This document shows positions 17,381 through 26,396 of a stretch of DNA of 64,000 nt, piece by piece. How positions within the stretch are numbered: the first letter of the stretch is position 1; the number at the start of each line of letters is the position of its first letter. Below the pieces are notes generated by a model. That model was not told the DNA's origin, did not search any database, and worked only from the letters and a program-made list of their open reading frames with translations. The translations under genes were made by a program, and so were the position numbers. The stretch is from Mesorhizobium shangrilense (lineage in GTDB: Bacteria; Pseudomonadota; Alphaproteobacteria; Rhizobiales; Rhizobiaceae): assembly GCF_040537815.1 (NCBI RefSeq), contig NZ_JBEWSZ010000011.1, positions 1 through 64,000 on the forward strand, given 5' to 3'.

Positions 17381-18304
17381 CTAACGTCCCAGTTGATCGC
17401 CAACCAGCGCCACCGGCTTCTCCAACCCCTCAAGCAGCGCGTCGCGGAACAGCGCTATCGGGCGGCTGAGCCGGCCGGCTGGCGGGCGGTGCAGCATCCA
17501 GGCGCGGACCTGCGGTTTGAAATCCGTGCAGTCGATGATCTCGACCTTGTCCCGCCACGGACTGTCGGCGAAGGCCGCCGGCGTGACGAGGCCGATGCCG
17601 TGGCCACGCGCCACAAGCGACATCCGCAGGTCGGCGCTCATCGCCTCGACCCCGACCTGGAACGGCAGCCGCGCCGCCTCCAGCGTGTGGCGGATGAAGG
17701 CGCGGAAGCCGCAGCCATTCTCGTTCATCACCCAGGGAAAGCGCGAAAGCGTGGCGAGATCAACGGGCCTGGGCACCCCGAGGCCGGGTGCGGCGACCAG
17801 CAGCACCGACTGCAGGCCGAGATCATCACAGACCAGCTCGTCTGGCGGCTTGACGCCGTCGGGAAGACAGACCGCGACCGCGTCGAGTTCGCTGCGCGCC
17901 ACCTGCTCCACCAGCCGTGGCGACCAGCCCGAGGTGATGCGCAAGGTAAGCGCCGGAAACGCCGCGCGCAGCCGGTCGAGCGGCAGCGCGAGGGCCGCAT
18001 CCGACAGATAGGGCATGATGCCCAGCCGGAACTCGCCATTCAACTCGCCCTGCGGCGACACGCCGGCCTTCAGATCCTCAAGCGAACGCAGCACGCGGCG
18101 GCCGTGTTCATAGGCCTGTCGCCCGGACGCGGTCGGCTTCAGCGGCTTCGACTGACGGTCGAGCAGCGCGGTCGCCAGCCCATCCTCCAGGTTCTGGATG
18201 CGGCGGGTGACGCCGGGTTGGGTGAGGTTGAGCCTAGCCGAGGCGCCGACGATCGAGCCGGTTTCCACCACGGCGATGAAGGCTTCGAGATCATGTATGT
18301 TCAT
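17381..18304 (-). CDS. LysR-family transcriptional regulator
   Basis: 307 residues. N-terminal LysR helix-turn-helix (LEAFIAVVETGSIVGASARLNLTQPGVTRRIQNLE, residues 5-40), then a periplasmic-binding-like effector domain. Divergent from the MFS transporter gene with a 92-base shared promoter region, so probably its regulator. Confidence 0.92.
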   Translation of the reverse strand: MNIHDLEAFIAVVETGSIVGASARLNLTQPGVTRRIQNLEDGLATALLDRQSKPLKPTASGRQAYEHGRRVLRSLEDLKAGVSPQGELNGEFRLGIMPYLSDAALALPLDRLRAAFPALTLRITSGWSPRLVEQVARSELDAVAVCLPDGVKPPDELVCDDLGLQSVLLVAAPGLGVPRPVDLATLSRFPWVMNENGCGFRAFIRHTLEAARLPFQVGVEAMSADLRMSLVARGHGIGLVTPAAFADSPWRDKVEIIDCTDFKPQVRAWMLHRPPAGRLSRPIALFRDALLEGLEKPVALVGDQLGR

Positions 18305-18315
18305 GCGTATCTCGC

Positions 18316-18326
18316 ATAATCATTAT
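18316..18326. promoter_or_regulatory. Candidate LysR-type binding site
   Basis: ATAAT-C-ATTAT is a perfect small palindrome inside an AT-rich patch between the divergent lysR and MFS genes, the usual place and composition of a LysR T-N11-A box. No footprint-quality consensus can be drawn from one site. Confidence 0.3.
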
Positions 18327-18396
18327 CGAATTGATTGAATTGTAGCATGATAACGCTTCGGCATAAAGTCCCTTCACAATATGCAAGGGGACTATC

Positions 18397-19632
18397 ATGC
18401 CCGACACCAATGACGGCCAACTGGCCGAGCGGCTGCCCGCCGACACCATCACCGGCCCGCAGACACTGCTGTTTGCCGCCTCGGTCGGCATCATCGTCAC
18501 CAATTTGTTCGCGCCGCAGACGCTGGTCGGGCTGATCGGCCCGTCGCTGGGCGCGGATGCCGCGAGCGGCGGGCTGGTCGCCATGGCCACTTTGCTCGGC
18601 TATGCCGCCGGCCTGTTCTTCCTGGTGCCGCTGGCCGATCTCGCCGAGAACCGCGCGTTGATCATGCGCATGCTCCTGACGGCCGCATTGGCGGCCGGCG
18701 TCGCGGCATTCGCGCCCACCACCGCTTCGCTGCTCATCGTCCTGTTCATCCTCGGCGCCGCCTGTTCCGCCATCCAGATCCTCGTGCCCATCGCTGCTTC
18801 CATGGCGCCACTCGGACAAGACGGCCGCGTCATCGGCGATGTCATGAGCGGGCTGATGGTCGGCATCCTGCTGGCGCGCCCGCTCGCCAGCCTCATCGCC
18901 GATGCCTGGGGCTGGCGCGCCTTCTACGGCGTCAGCGCTTCGGCACTGGTCCTGCTCACCATCGTGCTCGCCGTCACCTTGCCAAGGCGGCAACCGGCGG
19001 CGAAGTCGGGATACCCGGCGCTCATCGCCTCGCTGATCCAATTGTTGCACGACGAACCGGTGCTGCGGCGACGCGCGCTGACCGCAAGCCTCGTCATGGC
19101 CGCGTTCAGCCTGTTCTGGACCTCGGTGGCGCTGCGCCTCGCCTTGCCGCCCTTCGGCCTTGGCCAGCGCGGCATTGCGCTGTTCGCGCTGGTCGGCGCG
19201 GGGGGTGCCGCTGTCACACCGCTGTTCGGCCGCGCCGGCGACCGGGGCTGGACACGATCCGCCACGATCGCCTGCCACCTCATGCTCATCGGCGCGCTGG
19301 CGCTCGCTGCATGGGCGGGCGCTGCCGTCTCCGCAACCTCATGGTGGCCGCTGGTGCTGATAGGCGTCAGCGCCGTGCTGCTCGACATCGGCGTCACCGG
19401 CGACCAGACGCTGGGCCGCCGCGCCATCAACCTGCTGCAGCCCAAGGCGCGCGGCCGCCTCAACGGCCTGTTCGTCGGCATCTTCTTCATCGGCGGCGCC
19501 ATCGGATCGATGCTGGCCGGCATCGCCTGGGCATGGGCCGGTTGGCCGGCGGTCTGCTCCATCGGTGCCGCCTTCGGCGTCGCCGCCCTGCTGGTCGACT
19601 GGATCGCCGGTCCGTCGTCCAGGCGCGGATGA
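18397..19632 (+). CDS. MFS transporter
   Basis: 411 residues with about 12 membrane helices and no signal peptide. Loop 2-3 reads PLADLAENRALIMRML, resembling the MFS motif GxLaDrxGrr. The sequence fits drug/sugar efflux permeases of the AraJ/YnfM type, which often pair with a LysR gene as here. RBS AAGGGGA precedes ATG 18397. Substrate unknown. Confidence 0.88.
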   Translation: MPDTNDGQLAERLPADTITGPQTLLFAASVGIIVTNLFAPQTLVGLIGPSLGADAASGGLVAMATLLGYAAGLFFLVPLADLAENRALIMRMLLTAALAAGVAAFAPTTASLLIVLFILGAACSAIQILVPIAASMAPLGQDGRVIGDVMSGLMVGILLARPLASLIADAWGWRAFYGVSASALVLLTIVLAVTLPRRQPAAKSGYPALIASLIQLLHDEPVLRRRALTASLVMAAFSLFWTSVALRLALPPFGLGQRGIALFALVGAGGAAVTPLFGRAGDRGWTRSATIACHLMLIGALALAAWAGAAVSATSWWPLVLIGVSAVLLDIGVTGDQTLGRRAINLLQPKARGRLNGLFVGIFFIGGAIGSMLAGIAWAWAGWPAVCSIGAAFGVAALLVDWIAGPSSRRG

Positions 19633-19646
19633 CCCCCGCCGAGAGG

Positions 19647-20003
19647 TCAGGCCGGCTCCAGTTCCTGGAATTGCTTGCCCCAATCGCGCATGCTCAAGAG
19701 CACCGGCGCAAGGGACAGGCCAAGATCCGTCAACGCGTATTCCACCTTGGGCGGCACTTCCGGAAAGACCGTGCGGCTGACGATGCCGTCAGCTTCCAGC
19801 TCGCGCAGTTGAAGCGTGATCATCCGGGCGGTCGCCGAGGGCGTCAGGCGGCACAGCGCGTTGAAGCGCAATTTGCCTTCCAGCAGGTGGAACAGCAGCA
19901 CCGGCTTCCACACGCCGCCCATGACCGACAGCGTCGCCTCCACGGCGCAGCCCGTGCGGCCGGCCTTGCGGCGGCGAGGGCGGATTTCGACACTATCATT
20001 CAT
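19647..20003 (-). CDS. HxlR-family transcriptional regulator
   Basis: 118 residues from ATG 20003 (MNDSVEIRP). Typical HxlR winged helix: CAVEATLSVMGGVWKPVLLFHLLEGKLRFNAL, with the conserved N-terminal Cys (residue 19) that senses thiol or electrophile stress in several relatives. C-terminal beta wing VFPEVPPKVEYALTDLG. Divergent from a quinone-oxidoreductase-like gene, a common HxlR target arrangement. A palindrome overlaps its own start codon, suggesting autoregulation. Confidence 0.9.
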   Translation of the reverse strand: MNDSVEIRPRRRKAGRTGCAVEATLSVMGGVWKPVLLFHLLEGKLRFNALCRLTPSATARMITLQLRELEADGIVSRTVFPEVPPKVEYALTDLGLSLAPVLLSMRDWGKQFQELEPA

Positions 20004-20026
20004 GATAGTACATGCTCCATTTGTAC
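19992..20026. promoter_or_regulatory. Candidate HxlR operators
   Basis: ACTATCAT-TC-ATGATAGT (19992-20009) is a perfect 8-base inverted repeat that covers the hxlR start codon. GTACA-N9-TGTAC (20008-20026) follows directly. Paired palindromes between an HxlR gene and a divergent oxidoreductase are the expected layout for autorepression plus control of the target. Inferred from symmetry and position. Confidence 0.5.
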
Positions 20027-20086
20027 GTATTGTGCAAAATCGAACAATGCTCCAAATGCGTCGGCATCGCAACAAGGATCGGCGTG

Positions 20087-21070
20087 ATGCAGAGCTACAG
20101 GACAACCGGCGAAACCAACCCAACCCTCACGCTGGTCGAGACGCCAGACCCCGTCGCCGGGGCGAACGAACTGCTGGTCGACGTCAAGGCCGCGTCTCTC
20201 AACTACCGGGATCTGATCGTCGCCCAGAATAACAAGGGCGTGCTGCCGCTATCGGATGGCGCCGGCGTCGTGTCGGCGATCGGCAAGGGAACACAAGGCT
20301 TCGAAATCGGCGACCGGGTCGTCATCGGCTTCATGCCGGGCTGGGTGGAGGGAGAATTCTCCGCCGCCAAACAGGCGACCTCGCTGGGTGGCGCCAGCGT
20401 CGACGGCGTCCTGACGCAGCGCATTGCCGTGGCGGCCAATGCGGTGGTTCGCATTCCCGAAACCATGAGTTTCGAAGAGGCATCCACGCTGCCCTGTGCC
20501 GGCGTCACCGCATGGTCGGCATTGTTCGAGCGGCGTCCGATCCAGCCAGGCGAAACCGTGCTCCTGCTTGGAACCGGCGGCGTATCGATTTTCGCGCTGC
20601 AGCTTGCCAAGCTGGCAGGCGCGCGCGTCATCATCACCTCGAGTTCCGACGAGAAGCTTGCCCGTGCGCGCACGCTCGGTGCCGATCATGTCGTCAACTA
20701 CCGAACCAGCCCGGACTGGGTCGCCGAGGTGCTCGACCTGACGGGCGGACTGGGCGTCGATCTTGCCATCGATGTTGGCGGGCCAAAGACCCTCAACGAC
20801 ACCTTGAAGGCAACCCGGCATGGCGGCAGGATTTCGCTGATGGGTGTGTTGACCGGGTTTGCCGGCCCGATCGACACAGCGGTCATCCTGAACAAGCGGA
20901 TCACCTTGCAGGGCATCTACGTTGGATCGGTGGCCGCACTCAGGGCGCTATGCGCCACCGGCATCACGCCTCAGGTCGACGAGGTGTTCCCCTTCGAGAA
21001 AGCGGAAGCCGCGTATGAGAGCCTGCGCGCCGCGCAGCATTTTGGAAAGCTTGTCATTCGGGTCGGATAA
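20087..21070 (+). CDS. Zinc-independent MDR oxidoreductase (quinone oxidoreductase-like)
   Basis: 327 residues from ATG 20087 (MQSYRTTGE). Medium-chain dehydrogenase/reductase fold: GroES-like N domain (NYRDLIVAQN) and a Rossmann domain with LLGTGGVSIFALQLAK. The catalytic and structural zinc Cys residues of alcohol dehydrogenases are absent, placing it with NAD(P)H quinone/enone reductases. Likely regulated by the divergent HxlR protein, perhaps in response to quinones or aldehydes. Confidence 0.88.
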   Translation: MQSYRTTGETNPTLTLVETPDPVAGANELLVDVKAASLNYRDLIVAQNNKGVLPLSDGAGVVSAIGKGTQGFEIGDRVVIGFMPGWVEGEFSAAKQATSLGGASVDGVLTQRIAVAANAVVRIPETMSFEEASTLPCAGVTAWSALFERRPIQPGETVLLLGTGGVSIFALQLAKLAGARVIITSSSDEKLARARTLGADHVVNYRTSPDWVAEVLDLTGGLGVDLAIDVGGPKTLNDTLKATRHGGRISLMGVLTGFAGPIDTAVILNKRITLQGIYVGSVAALRALCATGITPQVDEVFPFEKAEAAYESLRAAQHFGKLVIRVG

Positions 21071-21105
21071 CAGGTCATCCGGCCGAACAGGCGACGCGCC
21101 AAATC

Positions 21106-21684
21106 CTACTTGGCAAAGTCCTGCTTGAGGATCTGCGCCGAGCCGGGGATCAGTTGGCCGGCATGGTCGTAGCGCAGCACCACCGTCCAGTTGAAGACGC
21201 TGTCCGGCCATTTTCCATCCGGCAGCAGCGCATCGGGGTCGGCGCCGAAGGCGTGCAGGAGTTTCGCCAGCTCGCCATGATGCCAGGCGATCAGGATCGA
21301 CTTGCCATGGTTTTCGCTGGCCAGCGCCTCGAACAGCGGCTTGATGTCCTTGTCGGCGAACCTCTGGTCGATCGGCAGCTTCAGCGCCTGTGCCAACGGC
21401 GCCAGTGTCAGGCGCTCGCGTGCGCTGTTCTTGGAATCGGCACTGGCCACCAGAACGTCCGGACGAAACGGCACGCCGTCCAGCACCAGATGCTGGAAAT
21501 AGCCGACATAGGCCTGGGCATGCGCCTGCCCCTCAGGAGACAATTCCGGGCCGCTGTCCGGCTTTTCGCCATGGCGGATGATCACCACGGTCGCGTCCGC
21601 GAGTCCGCTGCCGCCGGTGCTTTTGGCCTGGGCGCCTAATGCGGTTGCCAGGAGACAGAAAATACCGACGACAAGGGCTTTCAT
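21106..21684 (-). CDS. Secreted histidine-phosphatase-superfamily protein
   Basis: 192 residues from ATG 21684. Signal peptide (MKALVVGIFCLLATALGAQA). The RHG motif is present (VVIIRHGEKP, about residue 37) and a second His lies in AWHHGELAKLL, matching the two catalytic His of branch 1/2 phosphatases. Probably periplasmic and acting on a phosphorylated compound, but several secreted relatives have no known substrate. Convergent with the oxidoreductase gene. Confidence 0.75.
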   Translation of the reverse strand: MKALVVGIFCLLATALGAQAKSTGGSGLADATVVIIRHGEKPDSGPELSPEGQAHAQAYVGYFQHLVLDGVPFRPDVLVASADSKNSARERLTLAPLAQALKLPIDQRFADKDIKPLFEALASENHGKSILIAWHHGELAKLLHAFGADPDALLPDGKWPDSVFNWTVVLRYDHAGQLIPGSAQILKQDFAK

Positions 21685-21843
21685 GTCAGATCCTTCCGAT
21701 CCGGAACAGCGATTGATATGGCGCCATGAATCCAGATCTTGTCGGCGCAAAAGAGGCGGTGCGGCCTGCTGGTCAGGAAATCTTAAACGGCTGGGTGCAT
21801 CTATGCCAGACGATATTCACCCGGCTGGGATGGAGCCTGTCGC

Positions 21844-22671
21844 ATGGCAAATCTCGAGACGCGTCGCCTGGATCGGGATGGCGTTGAAGACCGCTCGTCC
21901 GGCCGCCTCGGCAGGGCCTGGGCGCTTGTCCGTCAAAAGGGCCTGCTGGAGCCGGTGAGGCTGGTTCGCCGGCATGGGATCGGCGCGAGCGTCGGCTTTG
22001 TCATGCGCAATGTGCGTCATGTCGTGGCCGACCATCTTGCCCGGAAATGGGATCGCCGGCACGGCGTCGACACCGCCGGTTCGATCCAGCTCGATGCGCT
22101 TGACGTGGTCGGCCCGCATCGCGCCAAGGGCAACGAGGCCGTCTGCACCTCGCCAAAATCCTTCGCCTTCATCATGAAGTCCCTGCCGTATGATCTTCAA
22201 AACCATACGTTCATCGACATCGGCTCGGGAAAGTCGCGCACGCTTCTGCTGGCCTCGCGCTATCCATTCCAGAACATCATCGGCGTGGAGTTCGCGCGCG
22301 AACTCGTCGAGATCGCTGGGGGTAACATAGCGAGCTTCAGGGATTCGTCGCAGAAATGCCGATCGCTGAGCGTCGTCCAGGCGGATGCCGCGGCTTATGA
22401 ATTTCCCGAAACGCCGCTGGTGGTTTATTTCTACAATCCCTTTTCCAGGGACGTTTTCGAGATCGTCCTGAAGAACCTCGTCTCGTCGCTCGACCGGCAT
22501 CCTCGCGATTGCTTCATCGTCTACGGAAGCTCAAGCCACCGCGCCATCGACTGGGCGCGGCCCGCGATCCGCCAGACCGGCGTGTTCACCGAGCTTGCCG
22601 TACCGCCGATGCCCGGCTTCCTCGATGCGGTGCGGATCATCGACTACGCGGTGTTCCGGGTCGCAGGATAG
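21844..22671 (+). CDS. Class I SAM-dependent methyltransferase-like protein
   Basis: 275 residues. Motif I is FIDIGSGKSRTLLLAS (about residue 123), followed by IGVEFARELVEIA (acidic residue after beta 2) and a VVYFYNPF motif IV-like stretch, giving a Rossmann methyltransferase core in residues 110-270. The first ~100 residues are basic and of unknown role. GGGATGGAG lies upstream of the start. Monocistronic; target unknown. Confidence 0.75.
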   Translation: MANLETRRLDRDGVEDRSSGRLGRAWALVRQKGLLEPVRLVRRHGIGASVGFVMRNVRHVVADHLARKWDRRHGVDTAGSIQLDALDVVGPHRAKGNEAVCTSPKSFAFIMKSLPYDLQNHTFIDIGSGKSRTLLLASRYPFQNIIGVEFARELVEIAGGNIASFRDSSQKCRSLSVVQADAAAYEFPETPLVVYFYNPFSRDVFEIVLKNLVSSLDRHPRDCFIVYGSSSHRAIDWARPAIRQTGVFTELAVPPMPGFLDAVRIIDYAVFRVAG

Positions 22672-22705
22672 AGCTTTGACGAACCGGCTAAGGGCGCCTA
22701 TATTC

Positions 22706-22719
22706 TGACCATATGGTCA
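22706..22719. promoter_or_regulatory. Palindromic operator of the toxin-antitoxin pair
   Basis: TGACCATATGGTCA is a perfect 14-base palindrome 15 bases upstream of the antitoxin ATG. Phd-type antitoxins, alone or with toxin, repress their own operon at such sites. Confidence 0.65.
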
Positions 22720-22733
22720 TTTTGTGAGGTGCC

Positions 22734-22970
22734 ATGAAGAGCGTTTCCATCGTTGAGGCGAAAGCGCACTTTTCCGCCTTGCTGGCCGAGGTCGAGGGTG
22801 GTGAGGAAATTGCCCTCACCCGGCACGGCAAGGTGATTGCGCGTCTTGTTCCGGACTATCCGCGCAAGGCGGCCGACGCCTTTCGCGATCTGTGGGCCGA
22901 CGCCGATGAAATCGACCTGATCGCGCCTGAAGACACGCCGGCCGAGGCTGTGGCCTCGTTGGATGACTAG
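22734..22970 (+). CDS. Type II antitoxin, Phd/YefM family
   Basis: 78 residues. Starts MKSVSIVEAKAHFSALLAEVEGG, the Phd/YefM DNA-binding fold, then LTRHGKVIARLVPD. The acidic C-terminal third is expected to wrap the toxin. RBS GTGAGGTGCC upstream. Three bases separate its stop from the toxin start, typical of an operon. Confidence 0.9.
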   Translation: MKSVSIVEAKAHFSALLAEVEGGEEIALTRHGKVIARLVPDYPRKAADAFRDLWADADEIDLIAPEDTPAEAVASLDD

Positions 22971-22973
22971 GTC

Positions 22974-23390
22974 GTGCCGCGCCTCTACCTTCTGGATACG
23001 AACATTGTAATCGCGGCGCTGAGAGGACACGAAGAGGTCAGCAAACGCCTGGAACTGGAAGATTTAAGCGCCGTTCGGCTTTCGGCGATCGTTCTGGGCG
23101 AACTGGAATTTGGCGCGGAGAAGAGTGCGTACGGTGAGCGAAATCGAGCGCGCCTATCCACACTGACCGGACGGATGCTGTTGGTTGGCGTCGATCACGT
23201 CACGACGCGTCACTATGGTCAGATACGCGCGCTCCTCGAGCGCCAAGGGACGCCAATCGGGGCAAACGATACGTGGATCGCGGCGCAGGCACTGTCGATT
23301 GGCGCGACGCTTGTAACGGATAATGTGCGTGAGTTCTCACGTGTGCCCGGCCTTGGCTTGGAAAATTGGCTGGCTTCTCCGAGCGCTTGA
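22974..23390 (+). CDS. vapC: VapC-type PIN-domain toxin
   Basis: 138 residues, GTG start. PIN-domain acidic residues are visible: D8 in YLLDTNIV, the Glu in LGELEFGAEKS and the Asp in GANDTWIAAQA. Expected Mg-dependent endoribonuclease that cuts tRNA or rRNA when the antitoxin is degraded. Appears intact. The Phd-VapC pairing is common in Alphaproteobacteria. Confidence 0.92.
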   Translation: MPRLYLLDTNIVIAALRGHEEVSKRLELEDLSAVRLSAIVLGELEFGAEKSAYGERNRARLSTLTGRMLLVGVDHVTTRHYGQIRALLERQGTPIGANDTWIAAQALSIGATLVTDNVREFSRVPGLGLENWLASPSA

Positions 23391-23397
23391 TGACGAG

Positions 23398-24603
23398 CTA
23401 ACGCCTGCCCCTCGCCTTGCGCACGAAACGCGCCACGGTCCGCGCCGCGAACGGAGTGCCGGCGGTGAAGCGCATCAGCGGGCCGTAGCTGCCGACGGCG
23501 CTGGCGCCGACGAAATGCAGGCCGGGAATGCTGGATTCGAGCCCTGCCGACAGGATCGGCATTCCACCCCGGCGCGCGATCGTGGCGAGCATGTCCTGCG
23601 AAAACAGTCCGAGCTTGGCGATATCGATCTCGTAGCCCGTGCCCAAAAGCACGTGGTCGAAAGTGCCCGCGTCCTTCTCGAACCGCAGCTCGATACCCTG
23701 CCCCTTGGCGGCTGCGCTGACGATCCTGCTGCCGGCATTGACCCTGATGCCGTCGAAACCCGGCCGCAGCCAGCCTGTCGCGCCGGCGCCCAGGCTGCGC
23801 CTGTTGAGTCCGGCCCGGGCCGCTTCCGGAAAATGGTGCACGAAGCCGGGAACCTCGACCAGCCAGGAGATCGGGAAAGGCCCGACCCTGGACGGCGACG
23901 CCAGCCGCTCCGAAAGGAAATCGCGCAAGCTCCAGGCCTGTTTTCCCGACAGCGCCCGGTAGCCCAGCCAATGAATGTCGCCACGGCAGACCAACTCGAC
24001 GTCGGCCCCGCTTTGCTTGAGGAACACCGCGGTTTCGCAGGCGCTCTGCCCGCGCCCGATGACGGCGACCCGTTTGCCGGCAAACGCCTCGTAGCTGGTA
24101 TGCTGGCTGGCATGGCTGACCAGATCGCCGGAAATTCCCTTGAAGACGGCGGGGATCATCTGCTGGTTCGTCAGGCCGGTGGCAACGACGACGCGCCTTG
24201 CACGAATGCCATCTCCATCGGCCAGAGCAATGCGAAACCCGCCGTCGACCGCATCGACGCGGCCGACCATGCGCGGATCGAGGTCCGGCACGGCCTGCGC
24301 CTGGATCCACAACCCATACTTGACGAAATCCTCGAGCATCAACGGTTGCTCCGGCGAGATGCCGAGCTTGCCCGCATAGGAATCCAGCGACAGCGGCCCC
24401 TTGTCGTGGCCGACATAGGTTGCATGCCAGGGCGAGCGCAGCCGCATACCCCTCGGCATGTGGTCGCGCCAGAACGACATCGCACCGCCGATAGTGCGAG
24501 TCTCGACACCCGCTGCCTTCAACGCGGAAGCGACGGCCAGCCCGTAGGGCCCGGCCCCGATCACCGCCACCTCGCAATCGGTCCTGGCCCTGGAAGCGAT
24601 CAT
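23398..24603 (-). CDS. FAD-dependent oxidoreductase (flavin monooxygenase-like)
   Basis: 401 residues. FAD Rossmann motif near the N terminus (AVIGAGPYGLAVASAL, residues 13-28), a second dinucleotide motif VIGRGQSACETA (near 180) and a late GTGYEIDI (near 305). Pattern fits flavin-containing monooxygenase/ornithine hydroxylase-like proteins with NAD(P)H. Lies 158 bases downstream of the ATP-grasp gene on the same strand, perhaps one transcript. Substrate unknown. Confidence 0.8.
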   Translation of the reverse strand: MIASRARTDCEVAVIGAGPYGLAVASALKAAGVETRTIGGAMSFWRDHMPRGMRLRSPWHATYVGHDKGPLSLDSYAGKLGISPEQPLMLEDFVKYGLWIQAQAVPDLDPRMVGRVDAVDGGFRIALADGDGIRARRVVVATGLTNQQMIPAVFKGISGDLVSHASQHTSYEAFAGKRVAVIGRGQSACETAVFLKQSGADVELVCRGDIHWLGYRALSGKQAWSLRDFLSERLASPSRVGPFPISWLVEVPGFVHHFPEAARAGLNRRSLGAGATGWLRPGFDGIRVNAGSRIVSAAAKGQGIELRFEKDAGTFDHVLLGTGYEIDIAKLGLFSQDMLATIARRGGMPILSAGLESSIPGLHFVGASAVGSYGPLMRFTAGTPFAARTVARFVRKARGRR

Positions 24604-24761
24604 GTCTTTAGGTCTCGCGGATCTGTTTTCGGACGCCCGATCCCCGCTGGACAGCCGGGCAGGCGCCTCGCCGTCCTAAACGCTGCCCAGTTAAGAATGC
24701 GCAAATGCGGCGTGTTCCGCCGGCAAGCCGGCAGCTTAACCGGCGCTGTCGGTTAATTGTT

Positions 24762-25985
24762 TCATCGGATGCGAAGTATACGCCGGGTCAGAACGCGCCA
24801 CCCTGTCAATGGTATGTCGATCAAGCCGGGCACGGGATCGCCAGCCGAAAATGTCGCCCATGCCCTCACCGAACCAAACGCGCGCAAATAGGCTGGGATG
24901 TTCAGCCGGCCGCCTGTGATCAACTTGGCCGCCGCGACAACATCGCGAACCAGATACATCCAGGATGTGTTCGGCCGCACCGAGACGGCTTCGACCCTCT
25001 CACCCGACCGGACCGCCCACAGTATGGCGCCGAGATCGACGCCGGCGGCGGCGGCCAGGCCGAACCATGTCCAGGGCCGTGGATTGACGTCGAGTATCTT
25101 CATCGAGCCGTCGCGGGCATCGCGTTTGAATTCCACCTCGACCAGCCCGTGATGGCCGATCGATCGCAGAAGCAGCCGCGCGGCCTCGACCAGTTGCGGT
25201 TCGTCGACGATCTCGACGAAGGTGCTGGTATATCCGAAGTCGACGGGAAACTGCCGCGTGCGGCGCGCGGTGAATTCCGCCACCGGCTTGCCTCGGTTCC
25301 ACAGCGCCGCATAGGAAAACTGGCTCTCGCCACCGCCCGGTATCATCTCCTGGACGACGACATTCTCGATGCCGACCTGCTCGGCCGCCCATGTGTAGGC
25401 GCTCAGGAACTTTTCCTGGTTGTCGGCGAGAACCGCCTTGGCGCGGGCAAAACGGCTGCGCCCGCCCATGTTCGGTTTGAGCACGACCGGAAAGCGCAGC
25501 TCAGTGGTGGCGGCCTGCTCCAGCGAACCAAGCTCATAGGTCAGCGGAACGGCGAGGCCCAGTTCGCGCGCCCGACGGTAGAGTAGCGGTTTTTCGCAAA
25601 CCCATTTCAGCCGCTCCCAAGGCGGCAGCACCACGTCGAATACTGCAGACAATTGATCGAAGGCTTGCGACACAAGGCCAACTTCCGCATCGCCGCTGGG
25701 GATCAGGACAAAGCCCTGCAACCCCGAGGTCGCCGCCAGCTCGAGCAGGAAGGCGACGGCGCCCTCTTCCCTGGGGCCTGGCCAGGTGATGGTTCGGTGC
25801 GCGTAACGCGAGAAGCGCGGCAAGGGCGTGTCGGAGCTGACCAGCCATACCGGCACTTTCCGCGCGCCAAGGCTCCTGGCCAGCGCCAGCGTGCCATGCG
25901 CCCCGCCAAGAATAACCACCCCGGCGGGCCGGCTGGAAACAGGGTCATCCATCTCTAACTGGGCCATCTCTAATTGGGGAAGCAT
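24762..25985 (-). CDS. ATP-grasp-domain ligase
   Basis: 407 residues. N-terminal pre-ATP-grasp Rossmann region (GVVILGGAHGTLALARSLG), then an ATP-grasp fold: PVVLKPNMGGRSRF, VQEMIPGGGESQF and the metal motif VEVEFKRDARDGSMKILDVNPRP. Resembles carboxylate-amine ligases and D-aspartate-ligase-like proteins. Three in-frame ATGs lie close together (25985, 25964, 25952) because a 15-base segment, CATCTCTAA(C/T)TGGG(C/G), is repeated in tandem at 25952-25981. Possible partner of the FAD enzyme downstream. Confidence 0.78.
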   Translation of the reverse strand: MLPQLEMAQLEMDDPVSSRPAGVVILGGAHGTLALARSLGARKVPVWLVSSDTPLPRFSRYAHRTITWPGPREEGAVAFLLELAATSGLQGFVLIPSGDAEVGLVSQAFDQLSAVFDVVLPPWERLKWVCEKPLLYRRARELGLAVPLTYELGSLEQAATTELRFPVVLKPNMGGRSRFARAKAVLADNQEKFLSAYTWAAEQVGIENVVVQEMIPGGGESQFSYAALWNRGKPVAEFTARRTRQFPVDFGYTSTFVEIVDEPQLVEAARLLLRSIGHHGLVEVEFKRDARDGSMKILDVNPRPWTWFGLAAAAGVDLGAILWAVRSGERVEAVSVRPNTSWMYLVRDVVAAAKLITGGRLNIPAYLRAFGSVRAWATFSAGDPVPGLIDIPLTGWRVLTRRILRIR

Positions 25986-26180
25986 CTGTCAATTCCGGCA
26001 ATCAGCACTCAATGGCGGGTTTCCCGAGGGTGCCGATTGACTGGCCCGCAAAATATAAGCGGCATCTAGTCAAATAAGCTGCCCGTCACTGATAATCCTT
26101 ATCGTCAAGCCGTGGCATGGAAAGCTGGCAAGTACAACCGCCCGCCAACGACATCCGGCAATGCCCTAACGGACGCAAGC

Positions 26181-26372
26181 TTAGCCGAACGGCATCGCTG
26201 CCGGTACAAACTCCCCGGCCAATGCTGCGGCGTGGTGAACAAATTCGCTCGCTTTTGGTGCCCTTTGTGCCTGCTCAGGATTTGTGCAGGCCACCATGCG
26301 CGAAACGGTGGACAGCGGCACGCCAATGGTCGAAGCTGGCTCCTTGGGGGGCCGGCGACTTTGCCGATCCAT
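26181..26372 (-). pseudogene. Probable remnant of a LacI-family regulator (HTH end only)
   Basis: A 63-residue frame reads MDRQSRRPPKEP, then STIGVPLSTVSRMV and ends AAALAGEFVPAAMPFG before a stop at 26181. GVPLSTVSR is the recognition helix pattern of LacI repressors and the end resembles the hinge (compare LGYVPNAxARG), but the ligand domain is absent. It lies divergent from the polyamine-type ABC operon, where an intact regulator would be expected. The rest of the 25986-26396 gap shows nothing recognisable. The match is by eye and could be coincidental. Confidence 0.4.
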
Positions 26373-26396
26373 GACAGATAGCCGGATTGGACCATC

